From positions 1,860,001 to 1,924,000 of the forward strand of contig NZ_LR134476.1 of the NCBI RefSeq assembly GCF_900637955.1: 64,000 nt of DNA, read 5' to 3'. The stretch's first letter is position 1; each line of letters starts with the position of its first letter. Below, in pieces: positions 14,944-24,011 of this stretch. A model generated the notes under the pieces. That model had not been told where the DNA came from. It worked only from the letters and a program-made list of their open reading frames with translations, and searched no databases. Made by a program: the position numbers and the translations under genes. This DNA comes from Trueperella bialowiezensis (GTDB lineage: Bacteria; Actinomycetota; Actinomycetes; Actinomycetales; Actinomycetaceae).

Positions 14944-15228
14944 ATGTCCCTCAATCGCACTGAACTTATTGCAAAGATTGCTGAAGAGTCTGGCCTGACC
15001 AAGACTGACGCCGACAAGGCAATTTCCGGCCTCCAGGCTGTTCTTATTGATTCGCTGTCCAAGGGTGAAGCTGTAAAGATCACGGGTCTTATGTCCATTG
15101 AGCGTACTGAGCGTGCTGCGCGTAAGGGCCGCAACCCGCGCACCGGCGAAGAGATCCAGATTCCGGCCGGCTACGGCGTGAAGATCTCGGCTGGTTCCAC
15201 GCTGAAGAAGGCTGTTTCGAACAAGTAA
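14944..15228 (+). CDS. hup: HU-family DNA-binding protein
   Basis: A 94-residue histone-like protein: RTELIAKIAEESGLTKTDAD, the beta-arm region SIERTERAARKGRNPRTGEE with the conserved RNPRTG, and KISAGSTLKKAV at the end. It bends and compacts DNA as a dimer. Unlike mycobacterial HupB there is no long Lys/Ala-rich tail. GGAGAGGT lies ahead of the ATG. A terminator follows directly, so it is probably a strongly expressed single gene. The 256 bp upstream (14688-14943) hold no gene I can support. Confidence 0.96.
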   Translation: MSLNRTELIAKIAEESGLTKTDADKAISGLQAVLIDSLSKGEAVKITGLMSIERTERAARKGRNPRTGEEIQIPAGYGVKISAGSTLKKAVSNK

Positions 15229-15246
15229 TAAGCCAGTTTTTAGGGG

Positions 15247-15277
15247 AAGGCGTTCGGGCAACTGAGCGCCTTTTCTT
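15247..15277 (+). terminator. Intrinsic terminator of hup
   Basis: AAGGCG...CGCCTT stem with an inner GTT/AAC pair, followed by TTTTCTT, 19 bp after the HU stop. Confidence 0.8.
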
Positions 15278-15285
15278 ATGCCCAC

Positions 15286-15348
15286 GAGCATCCGCTAAGC
15301 AGGCTTGAGCATCCGCTAGGCAGGCTTGGTCATCTCCTAGTACGGCTT
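15286..15348. repeat. Three 21-bp tandem repeats
   Basis: GAGCATCCGCTAAGCAGGCTT, the same with one change, and a third degenerate copy ending ACGGCTT follow each other without gaps between the HU terminator and the DUF3039 gene promoter. Unit sequence in the first two copies differs at one base. Confidence 0.8.
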
Positions 15349-15403
15349 CGGGCCGTGTGGGAATCTCCACCGAGCCCGCGTCGAATTTGTGGGTGGTCGG
15401 CCA

Positions 15404-15409
15404 TAGACT
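15404..15409 (+). promoter_or_regulatory. -10 box, leaderless DUF3039 start
   Basis: TAGACT, six bases, then ATG at 15416. Confidence 0.5.
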
Positions 15410-15415
15410 GGAGCC

Positions 15416-15793
15416 ATGTCGAACGATCCTCATTCTGATCCGCAAGCTCCTTCGGGCCCGGGCCAGCCTGATGCGCCCTCGCTCCAACCGGAGGGCACCA
15501 CTGCCACGCTCGAACGCACGCGCGAACAGCGCGAACCCGGCGATGAGGATCGTTACGCCCATTACGTGCGTAAAGATCGGATTATGCGCTCTGCAGTAGA
15601 GGGCGGCCCGGTGGTCGCACTGTGCGGCAAAATTTGGACGCCCGTGCGCAACCCGGATAAGTATCCGCTGTGCCCCACGTGCAAAGCGATCTATGACGGC
15701 ATTGGTAGCGGTGACGGCGCATGGCCATTCGGCCCCAACCCGCCAGGTGGTGGCGCTGGCGGCACCGGTGGCTCAGGCCAGGGGGATGCGTGA
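15416..15793 (+). CDS. DUF3039 family protein
   Basis: A 125-residue small protein. The conserved core ALCGKIWTPVRNPDKYPLCP followed by TCKAIYD has three Cys (C-X17-C-X2-C) and may bind zinc; the ends are low-complexity (Gly-rich C-terminus). DUF3039 proteins are widespread in actinobacteria, usually beside a DEAD-like helicase, as here. The stop codon overlaps the GTG of the helicase (GTGA), indicating translational coupling and a shared job, probably in nucleic-acid metabolism. Function unproven. Confidence 0.85.
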   Translation: MSNDPHSDPQAPSGPGQPDAPSLQPEGTTATLERTREQREPGDEDRYAHYVRKDRIMRSAVEGGPVVALCGKIWTPVRNPDKYPLCPTCKAIYDGIGSGDGAWPFGPNPPGGGAGGTGGSGQGDA

Positions 15794-17562
15794 GCGCCCG
15801 CTCGCCGCGCCCCCAGTCAGTTTCGGTTTCAGCAGCACAAAATCTTCCTCCTGTTTATCCCCAGCGTGCGGCGTGGGGGACAGCCGGATCTTTGCGTGCT
15901 TGGCAGGCTGCGGCGCTAGAAAAATACCTCGAAACTATTCCGCGGGATTTCCTTGCGGTCGCCACTCCGGGTGCTGGTAAAACCACGTTTGCGCTGCGGG
16001 TAGCAACCGAGCTCATGGCCCGTAAGATCGTTTCTGAGATCACCGTGGTGTGCCCAACCGAGCATCTGAAATATCAGTGGGCGGAGGCTGCCGGGCGGGT
16101 CGGGCTGAAACTTGATCCGGATTTCAGTAACGCGCAGTCCGGGCTCGGAGCGTCTTTCAACGGCGCGTGCGTCACGTACGCTCAAGTGGCACGGGCGCCC
16201 CTGTTCCACCGGCACCGTACTTCGGCCCGGTCCACGCTGGTGATCTTGGACGAGATTCATCACGGCGGCGACGCCCTGAGCTGGGGTGATGCTATCCGCG
16301 TGGCTTTTGAACCGGCCAAGCACCGCCTGTCGCTCACCGGCACTCCATTCCGCTCAGATTCCGCGGCCATCCCGTTCGTCGACTACGAACCCGATAGCGA
16401 TGGGATCCCGCGCTCGCGCGCCGATTATTCCTACGGCTATGGTCAGGCGTTGAAAGATGGCGTGGTCCGGCCGGTCATGTTCATGTCGTACACCGGGAAG
16501 ATGAGTTGGCAGACCAACCACGGAGAGGTCATGGCAGCCACCCTCGGAGAGCCCATGACGAAAGACATGGAATCCCAAGCATGGCGAACCGCGCTTGATC
16601 CTGCGGGCGACTGGATTAAGCAGGTGTTGGCCGCCGCTGACGACCGCCTGAACGTGGTGCGAAACGGCGTCGCCGATGCTGGCGGGTTGGTCATTGCCAC
16701 GGATCAGAAGGCGGCCCGAGCGTATGCGGCGTTGCTCGCGCAGATTTCGGGCGAGGAACCCACCGTGGTGCTGTCAGACGACGACTCCGCTTCTGACCGC
16801 ATCCACGAATTCGCCGAAGGAAGCTCGAAGTGGATGGTGGCTGTACGTATGGTCTCGGAGGGAGTTGACGTGCCACGCCTGTCGGTGGGCGTGTATGCGA
16901 CGTCGGCCTCCACGCCGCTGTTCTTCGCGCAGGCGATTGGGCGGTTTGTGCGCCAGCGTTACCGGGGTGAGACGGCGTCGATCTTCCTCCCATCCGTGCC
17001 GAAACTGTTAGAGCTGGCTGGGGAACTGGAAAAGGAACGCGACCACGCGCTGAAAGTGCCTACCGGCGAAGAAGGGTGGGACGACGACCTTGTTTCCGCA
17101 GCACAGCGGGAAGAAAAAGCTTCCGACGAACTCGACGGCCCCGGATACGAAGCACTATCTGCCGATGCCACATTTGACAGGGTGGTCTACGACGGTGCTG
17201 ACTTCGGCTCATGGGCGGAGGTCGGATCGGACGAGGAGGCAGACTTCCTCGGGATTCCAGGGCTGTTAGAACCCGACCAGGTGGCTACGTTGCTGCGTGA
17301 ACGGCAACAATCACAAAAGTCGCGCAAACGTGAACCCGATGAAGCCCGCTCGGGGGTCATGGAGTCACGCAAGCGGCGCGAAGCGAGGAAGCAACTTGCC
17401 GATCTCGTGGCTGCCTATGCCGCAAAAACAGGCCGCCCGCACGCGCTTGTCCACACGGATTTGCGCAGAGCCTGTGGTGGTCCGGAGGTTGCGCGCGCTT
17501 CGCTCGAGCAGATCGAGGCGCGGATCCTCAAAATTCAGCGTTGGTTCGTCGGCCAGTCGTAG
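15790..17562 (+). CDS. DEAD/DEAH-like superfamily II helicase
   Basis: A 590-residue SF2 helicase. Starting from GTG 15790, which overlaps the DUF3039 stop, Walker A is ATPGAGKTTFALRVATEL (about residue 60), motif II is VILDEIHHGGD (DEIH), motif III LTGTPFRSD, and motifs V-VI are RMVSEGVDVPRLSVGVYATS and QAIGRFVRQR. The frame upstream of 15790 overlaps the DUF3039 gene and is rejected. A helical C-terminus rich in Arg/Lys follows. The order resembles XPB/RadD-like DNA helicases; the biological role of the DUF3039-helicase pair is unknown. Confidence 0.9.
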   Translation: MSARSPRPQSVSVSAAQNLPPVYPQRAAWGTAGSLRAWQAAALEKYLETIPRDFLAVATPGAGKTTFALRVATELMARKIVSEITVVCPTEHLKYQWAEAAGRVGLKLDPDFSNAQSGLGASFNGACVTYAQVARAPLFHRHRTSARSTLVILDEIHHGGDALSWGDAIRVAFEPAKHRLSLTGTPFRSDSAAIPFVDYEPDSDGIPRSRADYSYGYGQALKDGVVRPVMFMSYTGKMSWQTNHGEVMAATLGEPMTKDMESQAWRTALDPAGDWIKQVLAAADDRLNVVRNGVADAGGLVIATDQKAARAYAALLAQISGEEPTVVLSDDDSASDRIHEFAEGSSKWMVAVRMVSEGVDVPRLSVGVYATSASTPLFFAQAIGRFVRQRYRGETASIFLPSVPKLLELAGELEKERDHALKVPTGEEGWDDDLVSAAQREEKASDELDGPGYEALSADATFDRVVYDGADFGSWAEVGSDEEADFLGIPGLLEPDQVATLLRERQQSQKSRKREPDEARSGVMESRKRREARKQLADLVAAYAAKTGRPHALVHTDLRRACGGPEVARASLEQIEARILKIQRWFVGQS

Positions 17563-17578
17563 CCGGACGCGAGCCGGG

Positions 17579-18934
17579 TTAGTTGTCCCCGTCAAAGATA
17601 TCGACGAGCGTGGTCGGCAGCGCCGGATCGCCGTCGGACAGCCGCCACGCCGAATAGGGCAGTGCTGCACGGGAGTTGCGGTGGCGTTCGGCAGCCCGGG
17701 CGATTTCGCCGTCGGCTACATAGTCTTCGTTGATCTTGCCCTTGCTGACGAGTTGCATCTGGAGTGGGCGTGCCTTGTGTTCGTCGAGGTAGGCGAGCCC
17801 GTCCTCCCACGAGCCGGCAGAGACGACGAGTTCGCCGGTGGCCCGGCCGGTTTCGTCGTGTGTACGGCCTGCAACTTTGAGCCCGCCCACCGAACCTTTC
17901 GAGTCCGAGCGCTTGGCCACTTCTTGCATGGTGCCGTCGGCGCGTTCCCTCGCAACCAGCTTGTAGACCAGCTGCGCGGTGGGGATTCCCGAACCCGTCA
18001 CTAACCGGGTGCCAACCCCGTAGGAATCAACCGGGGCTGCGTTCAGTGCGGCAATCGCGTATTCGTCAAGGTCGGACGTGACCGTGATCTTGGTGGAGTG
18101 CGCACCCATGTCGTCGAGCTGTTTGCGCACCTTGAACGCCTGGGCCACAAGATCGCCGGAGTCTAGGCGTACGGCTCCCAGTTCGCCGCCGGCCTCGCGG
18201 GCAACACGCACGGCCAGCTCGACTCCCTGTTCGACGTCGTAGGTATCAACTAGCAACGTGGTGTCGGTACCCATGGACGCAATTTGGGAGCGGAAGGCGT
18301 CTTCTTCCGTGTCATGTAAGAGCGTGAACGAGTGGGCCGCGGTGCCAATCGGCTTGACCCCGTAGGAGCGTGCGGCCTCCAAGTTCGATGTGCCGACGAA
18401 ACCGCCGATGATAGAGGCGCGTGCAGCGGCGACGGCAGCGCGTTCGTGCATCCGCCGGGCACCCATTTCGAGGCATGGGCGGTCATGGGAAGCGATCGTC
18501 ATGCGCGAGGCGGCGGTCGCGACCGCAGAATCATAGTTGAGGATTGACAAGATGAGCGTTTCAAGCACGACCGCTTCGGCGAACGTGCCCGTCACGGTCA
18601 TGAGCGGCGAGCCGGGGAAGTAGACTTCGCCCTCGCCATAGCCGTAGATGTCGCCAGTAAATTCGTAGCCTGCAAGCCACTCGAGCGTGTCATCAGAGAC
18701 AATGCCGGCGCGAGCAACGTAGTCGACTTCTTCGTCAGTGAACTTGAAATCTGCCAGCGCTTCCAGCACTCGCCCAGTACCAGCGACGACGCCGTAGCGC
18801 CGCCTACCTGGGAGGCGGCGGCCGAACACTTCAAACACGGAGCGCCGATTGGCTGTTCCTGATTTCATTGCCGAATCGACCATCGTCAGTTCGTACATGT
18901 CCGTGAGCAGCGCGGTGCTTTTAAACTTTGTCAT
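17579..18934 (-). CDS. pncB: Nicotinate phosphoribosyltransferase
   Basis: A 451-residue enzyme that makes nicotinate mononucleotide from nicotinate and PRPP (NAD salvage, Preiss-Handler pathway). It begins TALLTDMYELTMVDSAMKSG, has FEVFGRRLPGRRRYGVVAGT, the active-site region DRPCLEMGARRMHERAAVAA, the GTSNLEAARSYGVKPIGTAA stretch with HSFTLL, and the phosphate-binding VRLDSGDL with SYGVGTRLVTGS. The ATG at 18934 is preferred to upstream starts because TACCTT lies exactly six bases ahead. It is divergent from clpS, an arrangement also seen in Mycobacterium tuberculosis (Rv1330c/Rv1331, from memory). Confidence 0.95.
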   Translation of the reverse strand: MTKFKSTALLTDMYELTMVDSAMKSGTANRRSVFEVFGRRLPGRRRYGVVAGTGRVLEALADFKFTDEEVDYVARAGIVSDDTLEWLAGYEFTGDIYGYGEGEVYFPGSPLMTVTGTFAEAVVLETLILSILNYDSAVATAASRMTIASHDRPCLEMGARRMHERAAVAAARASIIGGFVGTSNLEAARSYGVKPIGTAAHSFTLLHDTEEDAFRSQIASMGTDTTLLVDTYDVEQGVELAVRVAREAGGELGAVRLDSGDLVAQAFKVRKQLDDMGAHSTKITVTSDLDEYAIAALNAAPVDSYGVGTRLVTGSGIPTAQLVYKLVARERADGTMQEVAKRSDSKGSVGGLKVAGRTHDETGRATGELVVSAGSWEDGLAYLDEHKARPLQMQLVSKGKINEDYVADGEIARAAERHRNSRAALPYSAWRLSDGDPALPTTLVDIFDGDN

Positions 18935-18940
18935 GTTCCT

Positions 18941-18946
18941 AAGGTA
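18941..18946 (-). promoter_or_regulatory. -10 box, leaderless pncB start
   Basis: TACCTT on the minus strand, six bases, then ATG at 18934. Confidence 0.5.
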
Positions 18947-19025
18947 GCCGCATTGGAGGAAAATTTCAGGGAAACTGTTATGGTTGACCATCTGCCCAAA
19001 GCTCCTTCAGCAGGGTACAAACAGG

Positions 19026-19031
19026 TAGAAT
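19026..19031 (+). promoter_or_regulatory. -10 box, leaderless clpS start
   Basis: TAGAAT, six bases, then GTG at 19038. Confidence 0.5.
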
Positions 19032-19037
19032 AGGAAC

Positions 19038-19337
19038 GTGTACATGATGAGTGAGTCGAGCCCTGCACCCAGCCCGGCGCCAACCCCGACTACCGTTCCG
19101 ACGTCGGGATGGCAAACAGTTGTGCACAACGATCCCGTGAACCTCATGTCGTATGTGCAATGGGTGTTCGAAACATATTTTGGGATGGACCAAAAGGCAG
19201 CCTATTTGAAGATGATGCAAGTGCATCACAACGGGCGTGCCGTGGTGTCGAAAGGGCAGCGCGAACAGATGGAAACTGACGCGCAAGCCATGCATTCGTA
19301 CGGGTTGTGGGCGACTATCGAAAGCGAGGGCGAGTGA
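19038..19337 (+). CDS. clpS: ATP-dependent Clp protease adaptor ClpS
   Basis: A 99-residue adaptor that delivers N-degron substrates to ClpC/ClpA. After a Pro-rich N-terminal tail the core has WQTVVHNDPVNLMSYVQWVF (the HNDxxN substrate-pocket motif), KMMQVHHNGRAVV and the final ERE-like segment QREQMETDAQAMHSYGLWAT. The GTG at 19038 is six bases after a TAGAAT box; ATG codons at 19044 and 19047 are alternatives. Its stop overlaps the start of the DUF2017 gene (GTGA). Confidence 0.95.
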   Translation: MYMMSESSPAPSPAPTPTTVPTSGWQTVVHNDPVNLMSYVQWVFETYFGMDQKAAYLKMMQVHHNGRAVVSKGQREQMETDAQAMHSYGLWATIESEGE

Positions 19338-20008
19338 GAGCCTTTCGCATTGTTCGTGGCGGTTATGAGGCGGGCGCGGATGTGCAGGAACGATCCATGC
19401 TGGCGGGTTTGGCTCGGGACGTCGTCCTTCTTCTCGGCTCTGATGTGGAGCATGAATCGGAGCGTCGGAACCAGATCGTCGATCCGGACGATCCGCTGGC
19501 AGCGTTGGAGGCCGACGTCGCCGATATTGCGGAGGCGATAGCTGCTGAAGAAAATCCGGCTCCGGTGCCGCCTCTTGATAGCGCAATCCAAAGGCTCTTG
19601 CCGGACATGAGCGAGGATCCGCACGAGGCCGGAGTGTTGCGGGAGCTCACAGAAAATTCGGTGGCGGCCGCCAAGATCGAAAATCTGGTCACGTTCTATC
19701 AGGGTTTGGAAGCGCTTCCGCCGGGTAATGACGTGATTTTTGTGCCGAACGAGAATGCGGCCGCGTGGATGGCGGCGCTTAATGACATTCGTCTCGTGGT
19801 GGCGGCTCGGTTGAACATTACCGACGACGATTCATCGGCAGCCGTCTATGCGCGGGCAGGTATGTTTACTGGCTCGCATTCGCGCAATGCGGATGACCTG
19901 CCGGTGATTGAAACAACGGACGACATGCTCGCAGTGCTGTATACAATGACGACCTGGTGGCAAGATTCACTAGTGACGGCGGTCAGGAATAAGGCGGCCC
20001 GCAGGTAG
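19334..20008 (+). CDS. DUF2017 family protein
   Basis: A 224-residue protein that follows clpS throughout actinobacteria. It opens MRAFRIVRGGYEAGADVQER and has a long acidic, helical body (LARDVVLLLGS, EDPHEAGVLRELTEN) and a C-terminal stretch ending YTMTTWWQDSLVTAV. The GTG at 19334 overlaps the clpS stop. No catalytic motif is visible. The fixed pairing with ClpS suggests a role linked to Clp proteolysis, but that is only inference. Confidence 0.9.
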   Translation: MRAFRIVRGGYEAGADVQERSMLAGLARDVVLLLGSDVEHESERRNQIVDPDDPLAALEADVADIAEAIAAEENPAPVPPLDSAIQRLLPDMSEDPHEAGVLRELTENSVAAAKIENLVTFYQGLEALPPGNDVIFVPNENAAAWMAALNDIRLVVAARLNITDDDSSAAVYARAGMFTGSHSRNADDLPVIETTDDMLAVLYTMTTWWQDSLVTAVRNKAARR

Positions 20009-20011
20009 CAT
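20006..20011 (+). promoter_or_regulatory. -10 box, leaderless murI start
   Basis: TAGCAT, six bases, then ATG at 20018. It overlaps the DUF2017 stop region, so murI may have its own promoter inside the cluster. Confidence 0.5.
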
Positions 20012-20017
20012 TGGGCT

Positions 20018-20845
20018 ATGGACAATTCACCAATTGGGGTGTTCGACTCCGGGGTCGGCGGGCTGACAGTGGCCCGCGCGATCATCGATCAGCTCCCTGG
20101 TGAATCGATAAGCTATATTGGCGACACGGCAAACAACCCGTATGGGCCGCGTCCGATCGCGCAGATCAGGCAGATCGCGTTGAATATTATGGATCGCTTG
20201 GTTGATTCGGGTGTGAAAATGTTGGTGATCGCCTGCAATTCGGCGTCGGCAGCGGTGTTGCATGATGCTCGTGAGCGCTACACGATAGCTAAGGGCATTC
20301 CCGTGGTGGAAGTGATTCATCCGGCGGTGCGTGGGGCGGCGCGGGTGACGTCCAACAACAAGATTGGGATTATTGGCACGCAGGCCACGATTGAATCGGG
20401 TGCGTACCATGACGCGTTTTCGGCCGTGCCGAACGTGGAGTTGACGACTGCGGCCGCGCCACGTTTCGTTGAGTTTGTGGAGCGGGGAATTACCACCGGC
20501 TCGGAGTTGTTGGCGCTTGCCGAACAGTATTTGGCTCCGATCAAGGCGGCCGGCGTTGACACGCTGGTGCTTGGCTGCACGCACTATCCGCTACTGACCG
20601 GGGTGATCTCGTACGTGATGGGCGATGGGGTGACCCTCGTGTCGTCAGCGGAGGAAACTGCCCGGGACGTGTACCGGGAACTCACTGCCCGCGGGCTTCT
20701 TCGCGAGAGCACCTCCACACCGCCCACGCACACGTTTAGCGCAACCGGCGACGTCGACGAATTCCGCCGGCTCGCTCGCAGATTTTTAGGCCCGGAAGTC
20801 ACCGGCGTACAACCCATGCATGAAACCGAGGGGAGGAAGCAATGA
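20018..20845 (+). CDS. murI: Glutamate racemase
   Basis: A 275-residue racemase that makes D-glutamate for peptidoglycan. The two catalytic Cys are in [10 protein letters not shown] (about residue 74) and LGCTHYPLL (about 187). It opens [20 protein letters not shown] and contains [13 protein letters not shown], both classic MurI motifs. The end overlaps the next gene by four bases (ATGA). Confidence 0.97.
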   Translation: MDNSPIGVFDSGVGGLTVARAIIDQLPGESISYIGDTANNPYGPRPIAQIRQIALNIMDRLVDSGVKMLVIACNSASAAVLHDARERYTIAKGIPVVEVIHPAVRGAARVTSNNKIGIIGTQATIESGAYHDAFSAVPNVELTTAAAPRFVEFVERGITTGSELLALAEQYLAPIKAAGVDTLVLGCTHYPLLTGVISYVMGDGVTLVSSAEETARDVYRELTARGLLRESTSTPPTHTFSATGDVDEFRRLARRFLGPEVTGVQPMHETEGRKQ

Positions 20846-21639
20846 AGCTTACTGTCATTGGATGTTCCGGATCGATGTCTGGTGCCCAGTCACCGGCGTC
20901 GTCGTATCTGGTCCAAGCGGAAGGTGAAGACGACGCCGGGGGAAGCCGCACCTGGTCGCTCGTCGTGGATTTCGGTCCGGGGGCGATGGGGCACCTGATG
21001 AAATACGTGGATCCTGCGCGGGTGGACGCGATCGTGATCTCGCATCTGCATGCCGATCACTGTGTGGATCTGGTGGGCATGCAGGTGTACCGGCGGTGGT
21101 ATCCGGAGGGCGCGCTGTCGCAACTTCCCGTGTTCTCGCCCGGTGATGGAGCCGAGCGCACTCGCGGTATTGCGGGCGATCCGGAGGGGGAAACCTACGA
21201 GACCGAGTTTGATTTCCAGCGTGTGGTGCCCGGCGACACGGTTCAAGTGGGACCGATGTGCGTCGAGTTCTTCGAAGCGAATCACACGATTGAAGCGGTG
21301 TCGATTCGGATAACCGGCCCGTCTGAGGAGGATCCGCAGCGTTCTGTGGTGCTGAGTTATACGGGCGATACGGACTATGCTCCCACGGTGGTGGAGGCCG
21401 CTCAGGATGCTGACGTCCTGCTGTCTGAAGCCGCGTTCGAAGAAGGGCGTGACGAGGCGCGTGGTATTCACTTGACGGGCAAGCGTGCTGGCGAGATCGC
21501 GACCGAAGCGGGCGTGAAGCGCCTGCTACTCACGCATTTGCAGCCGTGGACGAGCCGCAAACGTACGGCCAGTGACGCGCAGGCGGTCTACGACGGCGAG
21601 GTCACCGTGGTCAGCGCTGGTGATGTCTACACCATCTAG
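20842..21639 (+). CDS. MBL-fold hydrolase, Rv1339-like
   Basis: A 265-residue metallo-beta-lactamase-fold enzyme. The metal site is [15 protein letters not shown] (HxHxDH, about residue 65), with further ligands in [11 protein letters not shown] and [10 protein letters not shown] and the final His in [11 protein letters not shown]. Its position between murI and rph equals that of M. tuberculosis Rv1339, which has been described as an atypical class II cAMP phosphodiesterase; RNase Z-like annotation is the common alternative. Cyclic-nucleotide hydrolysis is therefore an inference from synteny and fold. Confidence 0.88.
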   Translation: MKLTVIGCSGSMSGAQSPASSYLVQAEGEDDAGGSRTWSLVVDFGPGAMGHLMKYVDPARVDAIVISHLHADHCVDLVGMQVYRRWYPEGALSQLPVFSPGDGAERTRGIAGDPEGETYETEFDFQRVVPGDTVQVGPMCVEFFEANHTIEAVSIRITGPSEEDPQRSVVLSYTGDTDYAPTVVEAAQDADVLLSEAAFEEGRDEARGIHLTGKRAGEIATEAGVKRLLLTHLQPWTSRKRTASDAQAVYDGEVTVVSAGDVYTI

Positions 21640-21655
21640 GGCCGTCCTCACCCTT

Positions 21656-21661
21656 TAGACT
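21656..21661 (+). promoter_or_regulatory. -10 box, leaderless rph start
   Basis: TAGACT, six bases, then ATG at 21668. Confidence 0.5.
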
Positions 21662-21667
21662 AGAGCC

Positions 21668-22438
21668 ATGACTGAATTTACTCGCGCCGATGGCCGTAGC
21701 CGCGCTGACATGCGCCCTATTCGTATCACCCGTAACTATTTGGCACAGGGCGAAGGCTCCGTGTTCGTGGAGTTTGGCAACACGAAAGTACTCTGTGTTG
21801 CTTCGCTGACCGAGGGCGTGCCGCGTTGGCGCAAAGATTCCGGGCTGGGCTGGGTGACCGGCGAGTATGCGATGCTTCCGCGCGCGACGGACACTCGTTC
21901 GCAGCGTGAGTCTGTGCGGGGAAAGGTTTCCGGGCGTACGTCGGAGATTTCGCGGCTGATTGGCCGATCCTTGCGCGCCGTCGTCGATTTTGCGGCGCTC
22001 GGTGAGAACACGATTGTGCTGGATTGTGACGTGTTGCAGGCCGACGGCGGAACGCGCACGGCGTCGATCACCGGAGCATACGTGGCGCTCGCCGACGCCG
22101 TGGCCTACGGGATCGAACAGGGAATGATCACGCCGCGAGCGGGCAAACCGGTGTTGCGCGATACGATCAGCGCGATCTCGGTAGGCGTGGTGGATGGCGT
22201 GGCCGTGCTCGATCTGCCGTACGTGGAAGACGTGGCTGCGGAGACGGACATGAACGTGGTGATGACGGGCGCAGGCGAATTCGTGGAAGTACAGGGTACC
22301 GCCGAGGAGCGCCCGTTTAGCCGCGAGTTGCTGAACGACATGCTTGATCTGGCAGTGAAAGGAAACCGGGAGCTCGCCGAGCTGCAAAAGTTGGCGCTGG
22401 AATCGGAGGCGCCGGTGGAGCTCGGGCAATGGGTGTAA
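21668..22438 (+). CDS. rph: Ribonuclease PH
   Basis: A 256-residue phosphorolytic 3'-5' exoribonuclease that trims tRNA 3' ends. It starts [20 protein letters not shown], has [31 protein letters not shown] and the catalytic segment [20 protein letters not shown]. Normal length. The last ten bases overlap rdgB, so the two are coupled. Confidence 0.96.
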   Translation: MTEFTRADGRSRADMRPIRITRNYLAQGEGSVFVEFGNTKVLCVASLTEGVPRWRKDSGLGWVTGEYAMLPRATDTRSQRESVRGKVSGRTSEISRLIGRSLRAVVDFAALGENTIVLDCDVLQADGGTRTASITGAYVALADAVAYGIEQGMITPRAGKPVLRDTISAISVGVVDGVAVLDLPYVEDVAAETDMNVVMTGAGEFVEVQGTAEERPFSRELLNDMLDLAVKGNRELAELQKLALESEAPVELGQWV

Positions 22439-23028
22439 TTTACTTTGCCACGGGCAACGCGCATAAGCTCGCCGAAGTGCGTGAGATTGTGCAGCCGCTC
22501 GTGCCGGGGCTCAGCGACATCCTGGGCATGCCGAGCGACTTGGGTGAGCCAGTGGAAGATGGCGTGAGCTTTGCCGAAAACGCCGCGATCAAAGCCAGGC
22601 ATGTAGCAGACGCGTTGGGCGTTCCCGCGATGGCCGACGATTCTGGCCTGTGCGTGGACGTCATGGGCGGCGCTCCAGGGATTTTTTCTGCCAGGTGGGC
22701 AGGCCGCCACGGCGACGACGCGGCCAACCTTGATCTGTTGTTGGCGCAGCTGGCCGATGTCCTGCCGGGTAACCGCGGCGCACGCTTCGTGTGCGCCGCG
22801 GCATTAGCGCTCCCCAGCGGCGAGGTCATGATTGAGGAAGGCGAGATGCGCGGCTCATTACGCTTTGAGCGCGCAGGTAGCAACGGCTTCGGCTACGATC
22901 CGATTTTTGAGCCGGAGGGCTTTACCGTGACGAACGCTGAACTCACCCCGACACAGAAGAACGCGATCTCACACCGGCGCAAGGCTTTCGAAAAGCTGGC
23001 CGCACATATTCCGGGGGTGCTCGGTTAG
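22429..23028 (+). CDS. rdgB: dITP/XTP pyrophosphatase
   Basis: A 199-residue house-cleaning NTPase that removes dITP and XTP from the nucleotide pool. The motifs are [12 protein letters not shown] at the N-terminus, [40 protein letters not shown] and [14 protein letters not shown], ending with [11 protein letters not shown]. The ATG at 22429 lies inside the end of rph. Last gene of the conserved cluster. Confidence 0.95.
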   Translation: MGVIYFATGNAHKLAEVREIVQPLVPGLSDILGMPSDLGEPVEDGVSFAENAAIKARHVADALGVPAMADDSGLCVDVMGGAPGIFSARWAGRHGDDAANLDLLLAQLADVLPGNRGARFVCAAALALPSGEVMIEEGEMRGSLRFERAGSNGFGYDPIFEPEGFTVTNAELTPTQKNAISHRRKAFEKLAAHIPGVLG

Positions 23029-23045
23029 CCTGGCTGCAGCCGTCG

Positions 23046-23576
23046 TTACACCCAGCCAAGCGATGCCAGTGCGGCTTTAACGATGCCCACGTGCTTGGGC
23101 AAGATTTCCCGCTGCAAATCGGGCGTGAGTAGCTCTCCGGGAGTAAACCAGTTGACCTCAAGCGAATCGGAGGCCGGCTTGCAGTCGCCCATGACCGGAA
23201 TGATGTACGCCAAGGACACGGCGTGCTGACGCGGATCATGCCAGCCTTCACCCGGGGTGGGGAAGTATTCAGCAACCATGAACGGCACGGTACTGGCCGG
23301 CAACTGGGGGAGCGCCATCTGGCCGAGGTCTTTATCAAGGTGGCGAATGAGGGCGTCGCGAATCGTCTCATGATAGAGCACGCGCCCGGACACGAGGGAT
23401 CTGGTCAGCCCGTCGGCCTCAACGGTTAGCAGCAGTCCGACGGAGTCGAGTGAGCCGTCGTCGTTAAGCTTGACCGGGACGGCGTCCACGTACAGGATCG
23501 GCACTTTCCTGCGCACAAAACTTAAATCTTCTGGCGACAGCCACGGTCCCATATCTCCGGATGCCACTTCACTCAT
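23046..23576 (-). CDS. NUDIX-fold protein (DUF4916-like)
   Basis: A 176-residue protein that looks like the actinobacterial NUDIX-related DUF4916 family: WLSPEDLSFVRRKVPILYVD, VGLLLTVEADGLTRSLVSGR, ETIRDALIRHLDKDLGQMAL, HDPRQHAVSLAYIIPVMG and a C-terminal SLEVNWFTPGEL. A full canonical Nudix box (GX5EX7REUXEEXGU) is not present; ETIRDALIRHLDKDLG stands at that place, so catalysis may differ or be lost. It converges with rdgB and diverges from the next gene. Confidence 0.75.
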   Translation of the reverse strand: MSEVASGDMGPWLSPEDLSFVRRKVPILYVDAVPVKLNDDGSLDSVGLLLTVEADGLTRSLVSGRVLYHETIRDALIRHLDKDLGQMALPQLPASTVPFMVAEYFPTPGEGWHDPRQHAVSLAYIIPVMGDCKPASDSLEVNWFTPGELLTPDLQREILPKHVGIVKAALASLGWV

Positions 23577-23687
23577 GGTTTCATTGTGCCAGCATCACGC
23601 CAGGCCGTGGCCGTGTCACGGCACGTATTAGCCACCGGTGAACGAGCCAATGGTGCAGGCGCGGCCCGATTGTGGAAGAGTTGGCGT

Positions 23688-24002
23688 GTGCACAAGTACG
23701 AACGTCCCCTTTTGATCGTGGCGATAATTTTCATGATCGCCATGGCCGTCATCGGCTGGTATACAGTGGTGCGGGTCAAGTTTGAACCAGCAGTGGTGAC
23801 AGCCGCCGTCATTGGCTCCGTAGCAACCGGTGGAGGCATCTATGGCATGTCCCGCGACTCCGCCTATTTCGTAGCGGGTGGAGCGCTCGGAGCCGGCCTG
23901 TTGTTCCCGACCACGTTCGGCTACATTCCAATGATCATCGGCTTCGTACTTTTCATTCTGATCGTTTCACTGCGCATGTTTACCAGCACATTCGAGAACT
24001 GA
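23688..24002 (+). CDS. Small four-helix membrane protein
   Basis: About 104 residues from GTG 23688 (MHKYERPLLIVAIIFMIAMA), chosen because GGAAGAG lies eight bases upstream; an upstream in-frame start at 23586 would add 34 residues but lacks an RBS. Four hydrophobic segments with GSVATGGGIYGMSRDSAYFV between the second and third. I do not recognise the family. It sits nine bases before bcp and is probably cotranscribed with it. Confidence 0.65.
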   Translation: MHKYERPLLIVAIIFMIAMAVIGWYTVVRVKFEPAVVTAAVIGSVATGGGIYGMSRDSAYFVAGGALGAGLLFPTTFGYIPMIIGFVLFILIVSLRMFTSTFEN

Positions 24003-24011
24003 GAGGACCAC

